From: Anoplolepis gracilipes
Lineage: Eukaryota; Arthropoda; Insecta; Hymenoptera; Formicidae
Assembly: GCF_047496725.1 (NCBI RefSeq)
Contig: NC_132971.1
Location: 9,879,001-9,943,000 of the forward strand
Length of the DNA stretch: 64,000 bases
Reading direction: 5' to 3'
Positions 46,255 through 60,213 of this stretch are shown one piece after another (positions within the stretch are counted from its first letter, which is position 1; every line of letters starts with the position of its first letter). Position numbers and translations under genes: made by a program. The notes beneath the pieces were generated by a model. It saw only the letters and a program-made list of their open reading frames with translations. It did not search any database and had not been told where the DNA came from.

Positions 46255-48235
46255 CTAAAACACACGGAAAGTTTATAATTGTAGCATAAGTTCAAGTATC
46301 GTCAGATTTTGCCGTGATATTGGAAGAATGGAAAGAATGAGGTGACATGGAAATAGCGAATGGGAATTGTTCATGTGTAAAATGTAGAAAAATATAATTA
46401 ATCCATTATTCTCCATCAGGATGAATACACATTGACCTTTATTCTCGTTAATTTGAGAAAAAATTATTCCGAATGATTCGTTAATTAACAATCTGTATAA
46501 TTGGTTATTACGTAACGTGATATTGATTTATTTATTCGTTATATCTATTATCAAATTATATAATTTGGATTCTTTGGAAATTAATTAAGGTATAATAATT
46601 TCTCAAGATGAATTCGATATTTGCATGACGTTGAATCTTGACATCAATCAATCGATATATCCACTTAATTTCTCGAAAAAAAAAAAAAAAAAAAAAAAAA
46701 ACACTATAAAATTTCATCAAAAAAGAAAATACGTTTTACATTAATCTCATCATTATTATCGTTTCATAATATTTTACAGCGCGTATAATCTCAAGTATGA
46801 CGTAGTAGAAATCGGCCAGACCTTTGTAACATAATTAATTGCAATCAGTAAGCCAATACATAAACTTTTCCCACGCATACAGATATTTCGAAATTAACGT
46901 ACATACGTTTGACTGATGCAAGAAGGCTCGTGTGTTAAAAGTGATAGATTATCAAGTACAATCGTGAAAAGGAGAAAAGCAAGAAATAAAGTGAAAAAAG
47001 AAAGGCGTACGCTCGAGGTATTATACAAGTCACGTATAAAGTTTCAAAACTGTTTCTTTTTAACGAAGACTTATACGGGTACTCTACTTGCGTGCTACTT
47101 TCATTACTCATATCACGTCGTATCGATCGCGACTCGCGAACGTTTCTTTCATCTAGCGTATTATTAGCTACCTCTTGTTATTAAAAATGAATGAATATAT
47201 AGTCCTTCACCAATGAAGCTTGTATCCCTTCTTCATCCATGTATTAGGTCTACCAATATCCTCAAGTATCCTCGAACTTCTCCGTACAAAAGTCAAAATA
47301 ATTAGTCGCATTTTTTTCAAATATAATTCGATAACTAATATATTATACAGTTTTTCTAGATACAAGTAATAGTATTTATCCATTCGAGTATAATAACAAC
47401 AGTTTGCTTTATCGAAAGAATTATTTACAAGAAATTTCGTGAAAAAATAAGAAAGTCAATAAAGAAAACGCTTATCTCCTTTCGTTAAAAATATAACGGT
47501 TGCATTGATCAGGTTGAGAGACAATTTCTTCATCGCAACTCGTGATCGATTGAGAATTTTTATTATTAATGATATCAATGATAAAAATAGCAAAAGAAAA
47601 AAAAAGAGATCTCTCTCTCTCCCTCTCTCTCTCCCCTCTCTCTCTCGATTCGAAAGAAATTCTCATTTTTATTTATATACCATCATTTATATTTTATTGC
47701 CATTAGTACGACACACAAACGTGCACGAGGAGAGAGGAAAATAGATGAAATAAACGAATATAAACTCGCGATAAAGTCAACTTTTCTTTCCTTCATTCTG
47801 GAGAATGTATGTCCTATTATGTCCTTTTTCGATCTTGTCAGTTATCTTCGGCAAAGTTGTACGTATCGGTTTTCCGTTCGATCATCGGACTTATTCGAGG
47901 ACCCTTCACGTATGGCATCTTCATGCTTCGAGTATCGGTTCTCGGCTGTCGTCGCAATAACACCACGCTACCACTTGTCAACGCAATGTCGCGCGCATTC
48001 CGACGCGACAATCGCTTAAGAGCCGGATTATAATCAAAGAGGCGTCAATAATGCACTTCGCGTTTTATCATACCGCGTTTTCTGACGCTTTCCCGATCAT
48101 CTCTCATCGAACATCTGTTTAGGAGCGAGTTTTTCGGAGAGTGCTCCGAAAAAAAAATATTAATAACACGATGAATTTATTTATGTAAAATTATATAATT
48201 TAATTATAAAATTAATTTAAACATTATATGTATAA

Positions 48236-49167
48236 CCCTAAAACTGAACACGTTTTTTTTTGGCACCGTAATCCTGAATGCGTGGGTAACAAGTGGAGTC
48301 CGAGTTAATTTTTGTTCTCTAAAATTACTTCAAAAATTCTAAAAAAACTTACACATCTTCTTTTAAGTTTAAACTAAAAGTTTATGTAGTAGAGTTAAAG
48401 AAAAAATATTTTTAAATATTATATTTTTGTTATTTGTTAGATCAAGATTTGGAAACATAGATGTTTTATATAAAAATTTGAAAAAATAATTTTGAACGAA
48501 AAGGCTTCCAGGAATTTTTAGTTCAAAGTTCGAAGTTTACGAAAAAAATACTATATGTTCACGGCTTTAAAAAAATATAATTATTTGAATGATCGGAAAT
48601 GGGTAATTTTCAGGTATAAAAAAAATGTGTTTTTTTTTTTAAGGAAAAATTTTTTTTTAATCTTCAGGTAATTTATTTGAAAGAAAAGTAAAAACAAAAT
48701 GTAATTTACACTACAATCTACAGTATAAAAATTGATTAATACATACAACTCTTGTTTGTTGCTCGTTATCATTAACAAAAGATAATTTTAGCATGAAAAT
48801 AAATGAATACAATAGAAATTAAAGCAATTTGTTTCTTTTTAGGGAGATTATTGTAAATTTATAACTTATTTTCATAAAAAACGATTAACAGCAAAAAACA
48901 ATATTTTAAAAAAATTTACTTATTCAGCCTTTCTTATTTAATATACATAAAGCAAATACGTGCGTCATTTGTGTCCGCTTCAGATTTAGATTCGCCAGCA
49001 CTTTGTACTGAATAAACTGTTTAAATTGTCTTTTCAGTTATAAGTCCCTTTTGACACAAACTTTTTTTTTGGATAAGTTTCCAACCTCGAGATTTTATTA
49101 ATATTTTTTTAAAACAATGGATTAAAAATGACACGGACACGAAAGACCCACGTGTTTAATTTGAAGG
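48236..49167. mobile_element. Possible non-autonomous element with imperfect ends
   Basis: The left end CCCTAAAACTGAACACGT and the inverse of the right end (CCTTCAAATTAAACACGT) agree imperfectly, and GCGTGGGT is mirrored by ACCCACGTG inside. There is no transposase and no clear target-site duplication. Confidence 0.3.
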
Positions 49168-50358
49168 ATAATTTATATATATAAAATATAATATAAAATT
49201 TATTTAAAAAAATATTATGAGATTAAATTCTAATAAAATCAATAATTTTTTTAAGTATAATACTTGATAGAAAAGAGAAATATTTATCAATAATTAAAAA
49301 AAAAGATGTAGGCTATATTTTCTATATACTTATGTGTTCCAGAAAGATAGACAAGAACAAGATGATATTTTTGAATTCAGAGAAAATTCCGGAGGTATAC
49401 TTAATAAACTCTATTTCGAAACTCAGTTATATTTCGAGAATATTTCCATATAAAGAAAAATCATCTCCAAATTGGCCAAAGGAACAGTGATATGATGAAA
49501 AGAAAATAGCGAATCTGGGATGCCTGGCATAATCATAAAACGGTATGTACATGACAGATAGCTGCGCGTGACATTCCTTTCGATCTCGAGATTCTCGCGT
49601 GGATTTCTCAAAAATTTACCGCCAAAGGAGGAGAGTCACGAACGACTACGCACGTATTCCGACGGAAATTTCGCGACATTGGCGTCGTTTGTCTTCGTCG
49701 AGAGTATCCCGCGGACGAATAAGATTGTCTCTCGCGCGATTCTAAGAGCGTCACGTTTTCCTCATCATTGACTCGCTCTCGCGCAAACCGAGAAAACTGC
49801 GTTCTTCATTCCCGAACGCTTACATATTCGCGCTCCAGTTACGTGACCGAGTCGCAAGGTCGGTATCATTGACATACGCGATTATAATATATACATGTAA
49901 ATAGGAACGAGAGAGGAAATGCGACGGAAGAAACGCATCTATCTGACGCCGGCGACGCAGAGATTATTCATCGCGATGTGCCGTATCCGCGTGTTGGCGC
50001 TCGCGCTAAAATCAGACATTGTGGTTGGCACGATATAACGTTGATAAACCGACCTCGGTCCTCTTTAGGTCAGATAATTCCAGCTATAAACCGAGCAATA
50101 TATATGTATATAATATGTGTATATAATAAATGTATGTGTGTGTGTGTGTGTGCGTGTAATTATCCATCTTTATCATTTAAATATTTTGGTTTTTATTTTC
50201 GCATTGACTGATTGGAAGTGGTGCTCCACTTTAAGGCTCATTTATACATATCCGTTCCGTATCCGTACTGGCAAAATCGGATTTGATCGTTTACAAATAT
50301 CCGAATCGCATCCGTAAATTTTTTGAAATAACACGTCAGTCTTGAGACGTACGTGATC

Positions 50359-50514
50359 ATGGCAAATCTGTCGGAAGACGAACTATTAATTTTGGATAAA
50401 GGAGAGCTTTTTTTAAAGAAAAAAAAAAAAATAAAATTTATAGGCTCACAAAGTATGTGTACAGAACGTAAAACGGAAGGTAAATTTTTCACTTCATATA
50501 AAAAATCTTGTTGA
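50359..50514 (+). pseudogene. Truncated HARBI1-like transposase N-terminus
   Basis: 51 codons ending in TGA, with acidic LSEDELLILD then a Lys run and ERKTEGKFFTSYKK. The order fits the start of Harbinger-type transposases, as recalled and not compared. A poly-A/Lys stretch suggests slippage. Confidence 0.45.
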
Positions 50515-50795
50515 TTAACAAATTTTATAATACTAGTTATTGAATTGTATATTACATATTATCATATTGTTTGAATATAATTAAATATTTTCGAATTAAA
50601 TATTAGATTTATTAACAGTTACATTATTTCGTTAAAATTATTTTACTAAATTAATAAATTTGCTATCTTATATAATAAAATATTCTACAAAATATAATAG
50701 AATGTAATTATATAATAAAATATAATAAAAATTTTCCTACAAGAAAATGTTATTTCTACACGGATGCTGTACGGATGCCTATTTATATTTGTCCG

Positions 50796-51368
50796 TACAC
50801 CGAAAAAATCATATTCTCATTTTAAGAATATACCACTTATTTTTAGAATAGCTTCCTTTAAAATAAGCGCCAAGAGGATTTTCTTAACTAAAGACAGAAA
50901 TCCTCTAAAAAAAAGTAGAAAAGTATTAGATATTCTTAATATGTAAGAATATATACACTTCTAGTTTGAGGCTTTCGTGGCCATTAGAATTGTCTAAACT
51001 GGGGACTTCCGGATAGATGCCGCGTGATTAAACAGCGTAATGCACGCAATGACGTTTCGCAAACGTTGCAGTATGCATTTTCAGGGCTAAGAGCCCCGAT
51101 ACTGAGCTCTCTTGGGTTGGGGTTTGGGGTTCTTATATCTTGCGAGAGGTTTTTCTATCTACAGGAAAAATATACCGTTATGCCCTCTAGTGGTATGAGC
51201 GCAAATAGGGTTTGTATGATACAATTTAAGAATATTTTCTTTATTTCATATACTATTCTTAACAAAAGATCATTAGAGGGAAATATTCTGAACTTTTTAG
51301 AATATTTTATTGGAGGAAAGCTTTAGAAGGAATTCTTTTAAAATAGAGAATACAATTTTTTCGGTGTA
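50796..51368. mobile_element. MITE with TACACCGAAAAAAT ends, inserted in the PIF-like element (573 bp)
   Basis: It starts TACACCGAAAAAATCATATT and ends ATTTTTTCGGTGTA. TGTCCGTA occurs on both sides (50790-50797 and 51371-51378) and may be a target duplication or part of the host's repeated motif. Non-coding. Confidence 0.7.
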
Positions 51369-52063
51369 CATGTCCGTATTGGTACGTTCAATGCCGTCCG
51401 TTCCGTGAAAATTTAATTGCCAACGATATCGGTGATGTCAGTACGGACCCTGACGGTACGGATACGGAACAATGTAAATACTTACATTTAATTATATAGA
51501 ATCGAATCTAGCATCCGTGCACTGACGTGCGCAATACGGATATGTATGAATGGATCTGAATTCTCTATGTCGTAATAAGATGCGAACTACTCGAGTATTA
51601 TTCAGAGTAAGAATTATCGATGTTTAAAAAAAATATCTATACAGAATCGAGAAAGAGAGCGTACTTTACGGTATACGAGAGTCCGTAATAATTTATTCAC
51701 GACATGCACTGTCATTGACACTGTGGCTCAACGCGCATGCCTTAAGCTCTTGCTCACCCAGTATGTATCCTCGGCTACGAGGTCATTCTTAATTCAACGA
51801 GGATTTTCAAGCGCGCGAGTGCGACCGCACTGTAAGCGGATCTGGCGGCAAACGGAAAAGTGCATCCCGAGAGCGGGTAAAAAGAAAATTCAAAGCGAAA
51901 CGTATATATTTTCCGAGACAGGATATTGCCTCTTCAAGTCACTTCGGCGTTTATTTGCCCGAATCAAAGAAGCGGCCGGCTAATTCGTATTTAAGGACAC
52001 TACCGGACGCCCTCCATAATAATAATTCAATTTGCCTCGAAAACGAAGGTAGGAAGAGTGCAC

Positions 52064-52400
52064 TCAAAAAAATGATCTTGCAGCTTGAAGAAAAATATTT
52101 TAGACGTAAAAAATTCACTGAAACAGATAAATTATTAGCAAATACTGTGATACTGCATATATTTTGCACATAATCAATTTAAATGACAGAGACAGAATTT
52201 ATATCTATACTATTAGTGTAATTTAGATATAAAATTTTTCTGCGATACCTATCTTTAAGGCCTATTGTCAAGAACAATTATATTTGTGATTAATATTTGG
52301 CAATGGGATCTGAATTTTCTAGAGGTATTGCTAGAATATTGCTGCTATAAATTCTGTACGTGACAAACAATATTCTAACAGATATAAAAAGTAGCGATAA
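52064..52400 (-). mobile_element. CACTCAAAAAAAT MITE, inverted copy, 5' truncated
   Basis: Read on the minus strand it matches the family from ATCGCTACTTTTTATATCTG to the GAGTG end. On the plus strand it starts CACTCAAAAAAATGATCTTG at 52064. The other TIR is missing. Confidence 0.9.
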
Positions 52401-52709
52401 ATATACTAATAAATATGCATGGTATTTTATTGTTTTCTTAATAATTTTCTTGATCTTTCTCTGAACTGGTTCTTTCATACCCATCTTCCCCTACTTGACC
52501 GCTTCCGAAATATGTGTAAAATCGTCCGTCTTTTTCTAAGAAATATTCGCGAACGCGGGCGACAAATCCGACTTCGCCTCGAACGCGACATTTCGCCTTG
52601 AGAATATTTTATGTCTCTCGGAAAATGTCGTTTCCGCGCTTTGAATTCCTCCTACGATCCTCCGCGTATGATGCGAGGATTACAACGACGCGTATAAACG
52701 GAAAAAAGA

Positions 52710-52878
<169 letters not shown>

Positions 52879-52914
52879 CCTAGAGTAAGAGGAAGGACGA
52901 AGGGCGCTTAGCCA

Positions 52915-53769
52915 CACTCAAAAAAATATTTTGTTAATGTAGATAGATTTCTAGATGTCTCAATTAAAATTTATCGCTACTTTTTGTATCTGTTAGAATA
53001 TTTTTTGTCACGTATAGAATTTATAGTAGCACTATTCTAGCAATACCTCTAGAAAATTTAGATCCCATTGCCAAATATTAATCACAAATATAATTGTCCT
53101 TGACAATTATAAGCCTTAAAGATAGACATCACAGAAAAATTTTCTAAATTGTCTAAATTATACTAATAGTACAGATATAAATTCTGTCTCTGTCATTTGA
53201 ATTGATTAAGTGCAAAATATATGCAGTATCACACAGTATTTGCTAATAATTTATCTGTTTCAGTTAACTTTTTACACCTAGAAAATTTTTGTTGCAAGAT
53301 CATTTGTTTGAGTAAATGATTCGTTTTAAATCAATTTTACTAAAAATCATGAGGATCTTGAAGTAAATAAATTATCATTCAAAAAAATATTTTGTTAATG
53401 TAGCTAGATTTCTAGATGTCTCAATTAAAATTTATCGCTACTTTTTGTATCTGTTAGAATATTGTTTGTTACGTATAGAATTTGTAGCAGCAATATTCTA
53501 GCAATACCTCTAAAAAATTTAGATCCCATTGCCAAATATTAATCACAAATATAATTGTCCTCGACAATAGGCTTTAAAGATGGCATCACAGAAAAATTTT
53601 CCTAAATTACATTAATAATACAGATATAAATTCTGTCTCTGTCATTTAAATTGATCAAGTGCAAAATATATGCAGCATCACAGTATTTGCTAATAATTTA
53701 TCTGTTTCAGCGAATTTTTTATAGCTAGAAAATTTGTGTTGAAGTTGCAAGATCATTTTTTTGAGTGTG
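52915..53769. mobile_element. Composite dimer of the CACTCAAAAAAAT MITE family, second locus
   Basis: Two direct copies (about 52915-53315 and 53380-53769) with the same linker as the 29551-30346 dimer. Outer flanks read AGCCA on the left and TGGCT on the right, extending the terminal inverted symmetry by five bases. Non-coding. Confidence 0.92.
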
Positions 53770-55219
53770 GCTTTTTCATGCCCGCTTTCCCCTACGAAGG
53801 ACCGTCGGACAAATGCATTTATAGGCGAAGGAAACATTCATCTTCTCTGTATTATTATTACAATATGCGCCTCGGTACGCATTTTACTCGCTTTCGGCAA
53901 AGTTTCAGATTAATCGGCCGCAAACTGTCAAGTTATCTAGGATCTCTTCGCCTCGCTTCAAAATTCCAGCGGCGTCAGATGTTATATAACATATGGCGGT
54001 TTGCACACTGCGGCGCATACTACGGACACACATACACAGAGCGTGATGTTAACTTTATTCTCGACAATTGTACTACATAGCGGGCAAAAATATATGTACA
54101 GCGCATGTTCCATATATCTAAGAAGAACTCGAGTTGTGTTCTCCGCGTCGCAAGCAATTTAAGTGTACAAAAACAAGCGTAATTACCGTCTCTCTGCGCG
54201 GCAATTCGCTTTCTCGCTTTCGACAATTCATTTACATATCTCCGATCTTAATCGTTTCGCGTGAACTTTGAATCCGGAACTTTAATTAAATATTCTGTAT
54301 TTAAACAGAGAGTAAATTAAACTCGCGAGAAAAGCGGAGAAAAGCGCGCCTGACAAAAAGACTGAAACATGTACAACATCAATGTATCGCGCGATATCAC
54401 CAGTTTGATCACAAAGTGCTGAATAAAAATTTATGTAACGACAATAAACAGCATTCAACCCTTTTATAAATTTTATAATTTTTACATAATTTTTTTTATT
54501 AAGAAATGTAAATAAAATATTAAATATATATAAATTCATGATATCATGTAATTATCAGTTTTTTTAAGTTTTCATTATTTATCTATAAATCTCTTGCACA
54601 TCTTTTGCAACTCCTTCATTATTTATTCATATTATTGCGCCCTTCAATCAAGTTAGGATTCTAACTGTTTATTAATAATAAAAATTGCATGGTACGTCGA
54701 GACATTTTCGATTATCACTTGTCGATTAATAAGTGATGATCTATAGGTTAAGAGGATGAAAACTAGTAGAGAAAGATAACGCGAAATGGGTGATGGATAT
54801 CGGTCATCGTTAAACGGCATAGCGCTCGGAATGCTGGCTGGGCGAGCCAATTACAAGTTCCAGATCAAGTTATTTCCGCGAGCCTATCTCGCATTTACAT
54901 ACAAATCACCGATGTGCGAAGCACACGAGAAACGCAATCCGGAGATTCGACCTCGAATCTACCATATACACGTATGTGTGCTCTCTCACGTTGACAAATG
55001 ACCAAATGTCTCTCCAAATGTAGCTACCCGTTTATTCAATGATCATCCCTACTCCCCTCCTCCTCGGTCTCTTCCTTCGCATTTTCGGGCGATCGATATC
55101 GGTGACGCTGTGTCTGTCTGTCTTTATGTATGTATGTATGTATGTATGTATAAAATCACTCGCAAATCAACATCTGTATCGTATCGCGCGATACAAAATT
55201 TTTTAGAAATTTTAAAAAT

Positions 55220-55735
55220 TTATGAGACTGTCTACGCAAATCTTGTAAAAAAAATTGTCTAATCTTCCAGACATTTTTGTTGAAAATTTCAAGAGAATCG
55301 TTTAAAAATTTTCTTGATGCAGCTTTTCTTAAAATAAATTTTTTTTTCCATGCGTTTTCTAACGTTTTTCACTCTACGGAGGAAAAATACAAACAGAGTC
55401 TCAAGCTTCAAGTGCTAGATTTATAAATGTACTGAAAAAAATGGAATAACTTTTGTATGCTCAACATATTTCACTTGCATAATATATTCATTTTTGTAAA
55501 AATTACAATAAAGAATATATACTGCATATATTCAATATTTTGTTCAAACATGAATGTATAAAAAAACAGAAAGATATATATAATTATATTTTAAACACAG
55601 CTTGGTTTATTGGCCGATTACTGATATTATAAAAGCAAATTAATTATAGAGAAAATTAAACAAAAAATTCCCCGAGTATCGATAAATTTCATGAGAATTC
55701 CCTGATTTTTTCAAATACAAAAGAAATCCCTCACT
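55220..55735. repeat. Dispersed repeat, third copy
   Basis: Similar to 22280-22730 and 39090-39420 (CAAGTGYTAGATTT, TTTTTCACTTGCA, AATTACAATAAARAATAT). The first part matches only the 22-kb copy. The copies are too diverged for me to set ends. Confidence 0.65.
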
Positions 55736-56106
55736 CAAAAAAATATTTTGCTAATGTAGATAATAGATTTCTAGATGTCTCAATTAAAATTTATCGCTAC
55801 TTTTTGTGTGTGTTAGAATATTGTTTGTCGTATAGAATTTATAGCAGCAATATTCTAACAATACCTCTAGAAAATTTAGATCCCAATGTCAAATATTAAT
55901 TGTCCTTAACGATAGGCATCACAGACAAATTTTCTGTCTAAATTACACTAATAGTTCAGATATAAATTCTGTCTCTGTCATTTGAATTGATTAAATGCAA
56001 AAAATATATGCAGTATCATAATATTTGCTAATAATTTATCTGTTTCAGTGAATTTTTTATAGCTAGAAAATTTGTGTTGAAGTTGCAAGATCATTTTTTT
56101 GAGTGC
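55733..56106. mobile_element. CACTCAAAAAAAT MITE, complete monomer (374 bp)
   Basis: It starts CACTCAAAAAAATATTTTGC and ends ATCATTTTTTTGAGTG; the TIRs are 13 bp or more. It is the clearest single-copy form of the family in the window. Confidence 0.92.
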
Positions 56107-57394
56107 TGAAAAATCCAAATTTATATGTTTTTTCACGAAGTAGACACCCTGAATTTAAGATCAATTTTTACGAGTCTGATTAAATGCCAATCACGTTTGA
56201 CGTGTGAAATATTGACATTTGTAGAAGTCCGAGTCACGGGGGAAAAAAACTCAAATATTTTTTTTCGCCGGTATAAAATAGAAGTCGTATCTGTCTTAAT
56301 TTTCGCGCTTCGGTAGGTACCTGCAATTGCAAGAAAATACGCGATAACCTGGAACGATGCAATACCGAGAAGACTCACGGGCGGAACAGTGCGGCTTACG
56401 AGAGGCGGGCGCGTAGAAAATCTACAGTTTAACGTGGCCGGCTAAGAGCCTTAGATTAAGGTTGCGAGACATAAAAAGCAGCATAAAGCCCGACCCTCGA
56501 CACAGACAGGGGCTACGATTAGCCCTTAGCAAGCTCTTTAACGCGTGAAGAAATTTTCGCTCGCCTTGCCTCCAACCGTTTTTTCCCGAGGGTTTTTTAT
56601 ATGGGCTAGTTCGCGTTTAAAGTATTTACGAGAGATTCGGACGAGCGTGTCCTTCTTCTGCTCTTTTTGAATTTTAAATTACATTTGCTAAATGAAAGGG
56701 CAATGAATAGATAGAATATATCATAATTATAATACTTGATTCTTTATTAAAGCAATATGAAAATTTTTTTAATTGATAGTTGTATTAATAATCTAATATC
56801 TCATATAAAATTCTGGAGTTATATATTATTAATTTTTGATACATATCAGAGTATTCTATCACTATTACACAGAACTACAAAAGAGTATGAAAAACAATAT
56901 TTTTTTATTTTTTTCATGTGAAATAATTGTAAAAGATATTTGCATAAAAATGTTCCGAGCCAAACGACTTATATAATAGAAAAATTTCTTTTTTTTTTCT
57001 AGATTATGAAAACTATTATAGAGTTATATGAATAATATGATGAAAAATAAGGAAAAAGCTAGAATTTCTCTTTAGTTATACATATAAAACTCTCAACTTT
57101 TATATTAAAATGTACAACCGTATCTTTCAAATTTTTCGCATAACTGTGTAAAACTGTAGAACGTCAAGGCTATGTTTGACTACGCAGATTTCTGCGTACA
57201 TAAACACGCATTTTTGTTTTAAACAATTCTGAATGCAGAAATTATGAAGATGATTTCGATAACCTGTGACCTCTGTCCAGTGAGTCGCAACTATCGATAT
57301 CGTTTATTTCACGCAATATCTCATCGTCCAAACAAGTCATGCTATGGCGATTTAGATGCAAAATAATAACAAAATTGTACGAATTATATTTCGA

Positions 57395-58420
57395 AAATAT
57401 GTAACGAACTTTGATTCAATGTGTAGCAGTGATAAAAATAGTAAAATAATTTAACAAAAAACACATTATGAAAATTAATATCCTATAATTATAATATAAA
57501 GCGCGGAATTGTCGCCGAAAAAAAATATTTGTAACAAGGATTATTTATAGGTTTAATTGTCGATTTGATCTGATAAGAATTTATACAATGAGCGTAAAGC
57601 AGTGATAAAAATTGTTAAATAATTTAACAAAAAACACATTTTAAAACTAAATTATTTGAGAAATAAAGCTTTTAATGTTTATAAACACTCAACTTTAAAG
57701 GCGACTAATTGTAAAAGCTGAACGCGGATGATAATGCGTCAATTTCGTAGAAAATAATTTTTTTACGAAATTGATAAGCGTACAAGACACATATTTTTCA
57801 TTAGGTATTTATCAAGACCTAATCATATTTTTAATCCTCATTTTCGAGAATTTTATAAACCCCTCTTTACTCCCATATTTTCAAAATTAATATCCTATAA
57901 TTATAATATAAAGCGCGGAATTGTCTCCGAAAAAAAATTATTTGTGATAAGGATTATTTATAGGTTTAATTGTCGATTTGATAAGAATTTATACAATGAG
58001 CATATAGCAGTGATAAAAATTGTTAGATAATTTAACAAAAAACACATTTTAAAACTAAATTACTTGAGAAGTAAGGCTCTTAATGTTTATAAACACGCAA
58101 CTTTAAAGGCGACTAATTGTAAAAGCCGAACGCGGATAATAATGCGTCAATTTCGCAGAAAATACTTTTTCTACGAAATTAATAAGCGTACAAGACACAT
58201 ATTTTTCATTAGGTATTTATCAAGACCTAATCATATTTTTAATCCTCATTTTCGAAAATTTTATAAACCCCTCTCACATTTAAAATATTAATATTTTATA
58301 ATTAGAATATAAAGCATGAAATTGTCGCCAAAAATAAAAAAAAATTGTGATAAACATTATTTATAAAGGTTTAATTTATTGATTTGATCCCTTAAGAATT
58401 TATACAATGAGCATATATTA
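57395..58420. repeat. Tandem repeat, period about 401-412 bp, two full and two partial units
   Basis: ATAATATAAAGCGCGGAATT recurs at 57491 and 57903, and a diverged form at about 58304. Partial units flank on both sides. The whole unit is conserved, including AAAGGCGACTAATTGTAAAAG and CATTAGGTATTTATCAAGAC. The 75-codon frame at 58064-58291 is not preserved in the other unit. Confidence 0.92.
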
Positions 58421-59907
58421 TTATACAATATAGTATAATATTAATATGATATAGTCATATTAATATAAATAATATTAGGTTTCTCTATTTTGTGTGTAAT
58501 TTCGTCTAAAAGCAAATTAAATAATTCATGTACCATATTAATTGTAGTAACCATGCTTTGTGCAGGAACTTTTAAAACTTGTAGTTGTAATTACGAGTTT
58601 ATAAATTTTAAACAAACTATATTTCTATCTCGAAAAATATATATATTTCAAACCAACAGTGTATTCTGAATTCACTGAAGAATGGAGAAATAAAAAAATC
58701 TCATTCAAATTGACTGTATGCCAAACTAGCGCGCGGATTAAAGTTTGAAACTTTATTTTTAAATCACTGAAAAAAGTTCTCGCGATAATATACATACATA
58801 CATGTATAGAACGTCAGTCCAATTAATCTAGTTAATTATGTAAGTTTTAATGCGCGTGATTGTACGAAACCGGAAGAGGGCCTTTTATTATGGACCTATT
58901 TTGCGCGGTTCTTATAGCTCGCTACAAGTTTATCGCATGTATACGTCATTATATCCCGCGGAATCTATATCTCCAGCTATCTGTATATCCAGCTTGTAAA
59001 GCGCTAGCTAACGTTCTACAACGTTATCGAACACGAGAAACATCTCCGACGAGCACAGGTCGCATTCTTAAAGAGCCAACGACACGTTTCTCACGCGGAT
59101 TGGCTGCTAGTCCACGCTCGAGTGTATCTCTCCTCTCCTGCTTCGCATTCCGCGTCGCGGAACTTTCAAGTGCTTACTAACAACAGACGAGCTTGTAACT
59201 TTGCCCGCCGGCTTACTTGACAATTCATCCAATTAGGAGATTTCAACTCCTCCCGAGGGGACGTTTCCGACCCACTTTCCGGCTGCGTGCGTCCGAAAGA
59301 GAGAGAGAGAGAGGGGGGGGGGACGAGGGTTTAAAACGCTCCTCAAAAAATACATGCAATAGAAAAAAAAAAGTTGATGCACAAAGTGAATCTTAAGATG
59401 CGGAAAAGATGTTGCGTCTCTTGCATATAATCATCCGTTTGTCCGGAAGCGGTTAAACTTGGACATTGTCAGAGTGTTTGTCGACTAACGTCGGCGATAA
59501 TTAAACGCGGATTTATATTAAATTTTCATCGATATAATCTGACAAAAGTTTATAAACTCTTCGTCAATCGATGTGTTTCTAATACGATTAGAAACATAAT
59601 TAATTAAATGAGATAAAATAAAAATCATATTTCGATTTTTTACTCTTATACATCTGTTTCTTATGTTTTAACGAATCTCTATTTCCTCTATATTTTTAAA
59701 TTGTTTTTAATTGACAAACATTACAAAGTAGTTACGCTGAATAGATGTTGATCTTTCTAGGTTTTCTAAATAAAGATTATACAGAATGTTCTTAAATGTG
59801 TACAAAAAAAAATTGATGGAGACGTTGGTGAACGCTGTCTCAACTCAATATTTTTAACTTTAACATCCTCTAATTCTAAAATTATATCATTTATTCCAAT
59901 TATTCAA

Positions 59908-60115
59908 ATAGCAGCTGTCTTGATTCTAAATAATCTGGTCAACTTGAGATCAATATTTCAGTATTGAAAAAAATAGATTTGTATTTACAATCAGAACACG
60001 TGACAGCGTCTAAAATATCTCTAAAAAAATCTACGATTTTCAAAAAGATAAGTCTTATAAAAATTTGTTATCCGAGATAAATTCAAGCTTTTGCATCCAC
60101 AAGGATATTAATGCA
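59908..60115. repeat. Direct repeat left of TMEM132 exon A
   Basis: Matches 61938-62150 (AGCTGTCTTGATTCTAAATA, GATCAATATTT, ATAGATTTGTAT, ACAGCGT) in the same orientation, offset about 2,031 bp. Confidence 0.85.
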
Positions 60116-60213
60116 TTTTCTTGAAGAAATTACCCCTCGAAATTGTTTACACACGTTTAGAAAAACCCTACGTATCGTTTTTCTCAAACTATAAGATGCA
60201 CAAAGTTACTTAC

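Larger units (their letters stand above)
50232..51560. mobile_element. PIF/Harbinger-like remnant interrupted by a smaller element
   Basis: The ends share CATTYATACATATCCGT in inverted orientation (50240-50256 and 51537-51553). TCCGTA/CGGATA hexamers cluster near both ends. A short frame at 50359-50514 starts MANLSEDELLILDKGELF and contains ERKTEGKFFTSY, which resembles the N-terminus of PIF/Harbinger (HARBI1-like) transposases. No catalytic region remains. A second element (50796-51368) sits inside. Confidence 0.55.
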
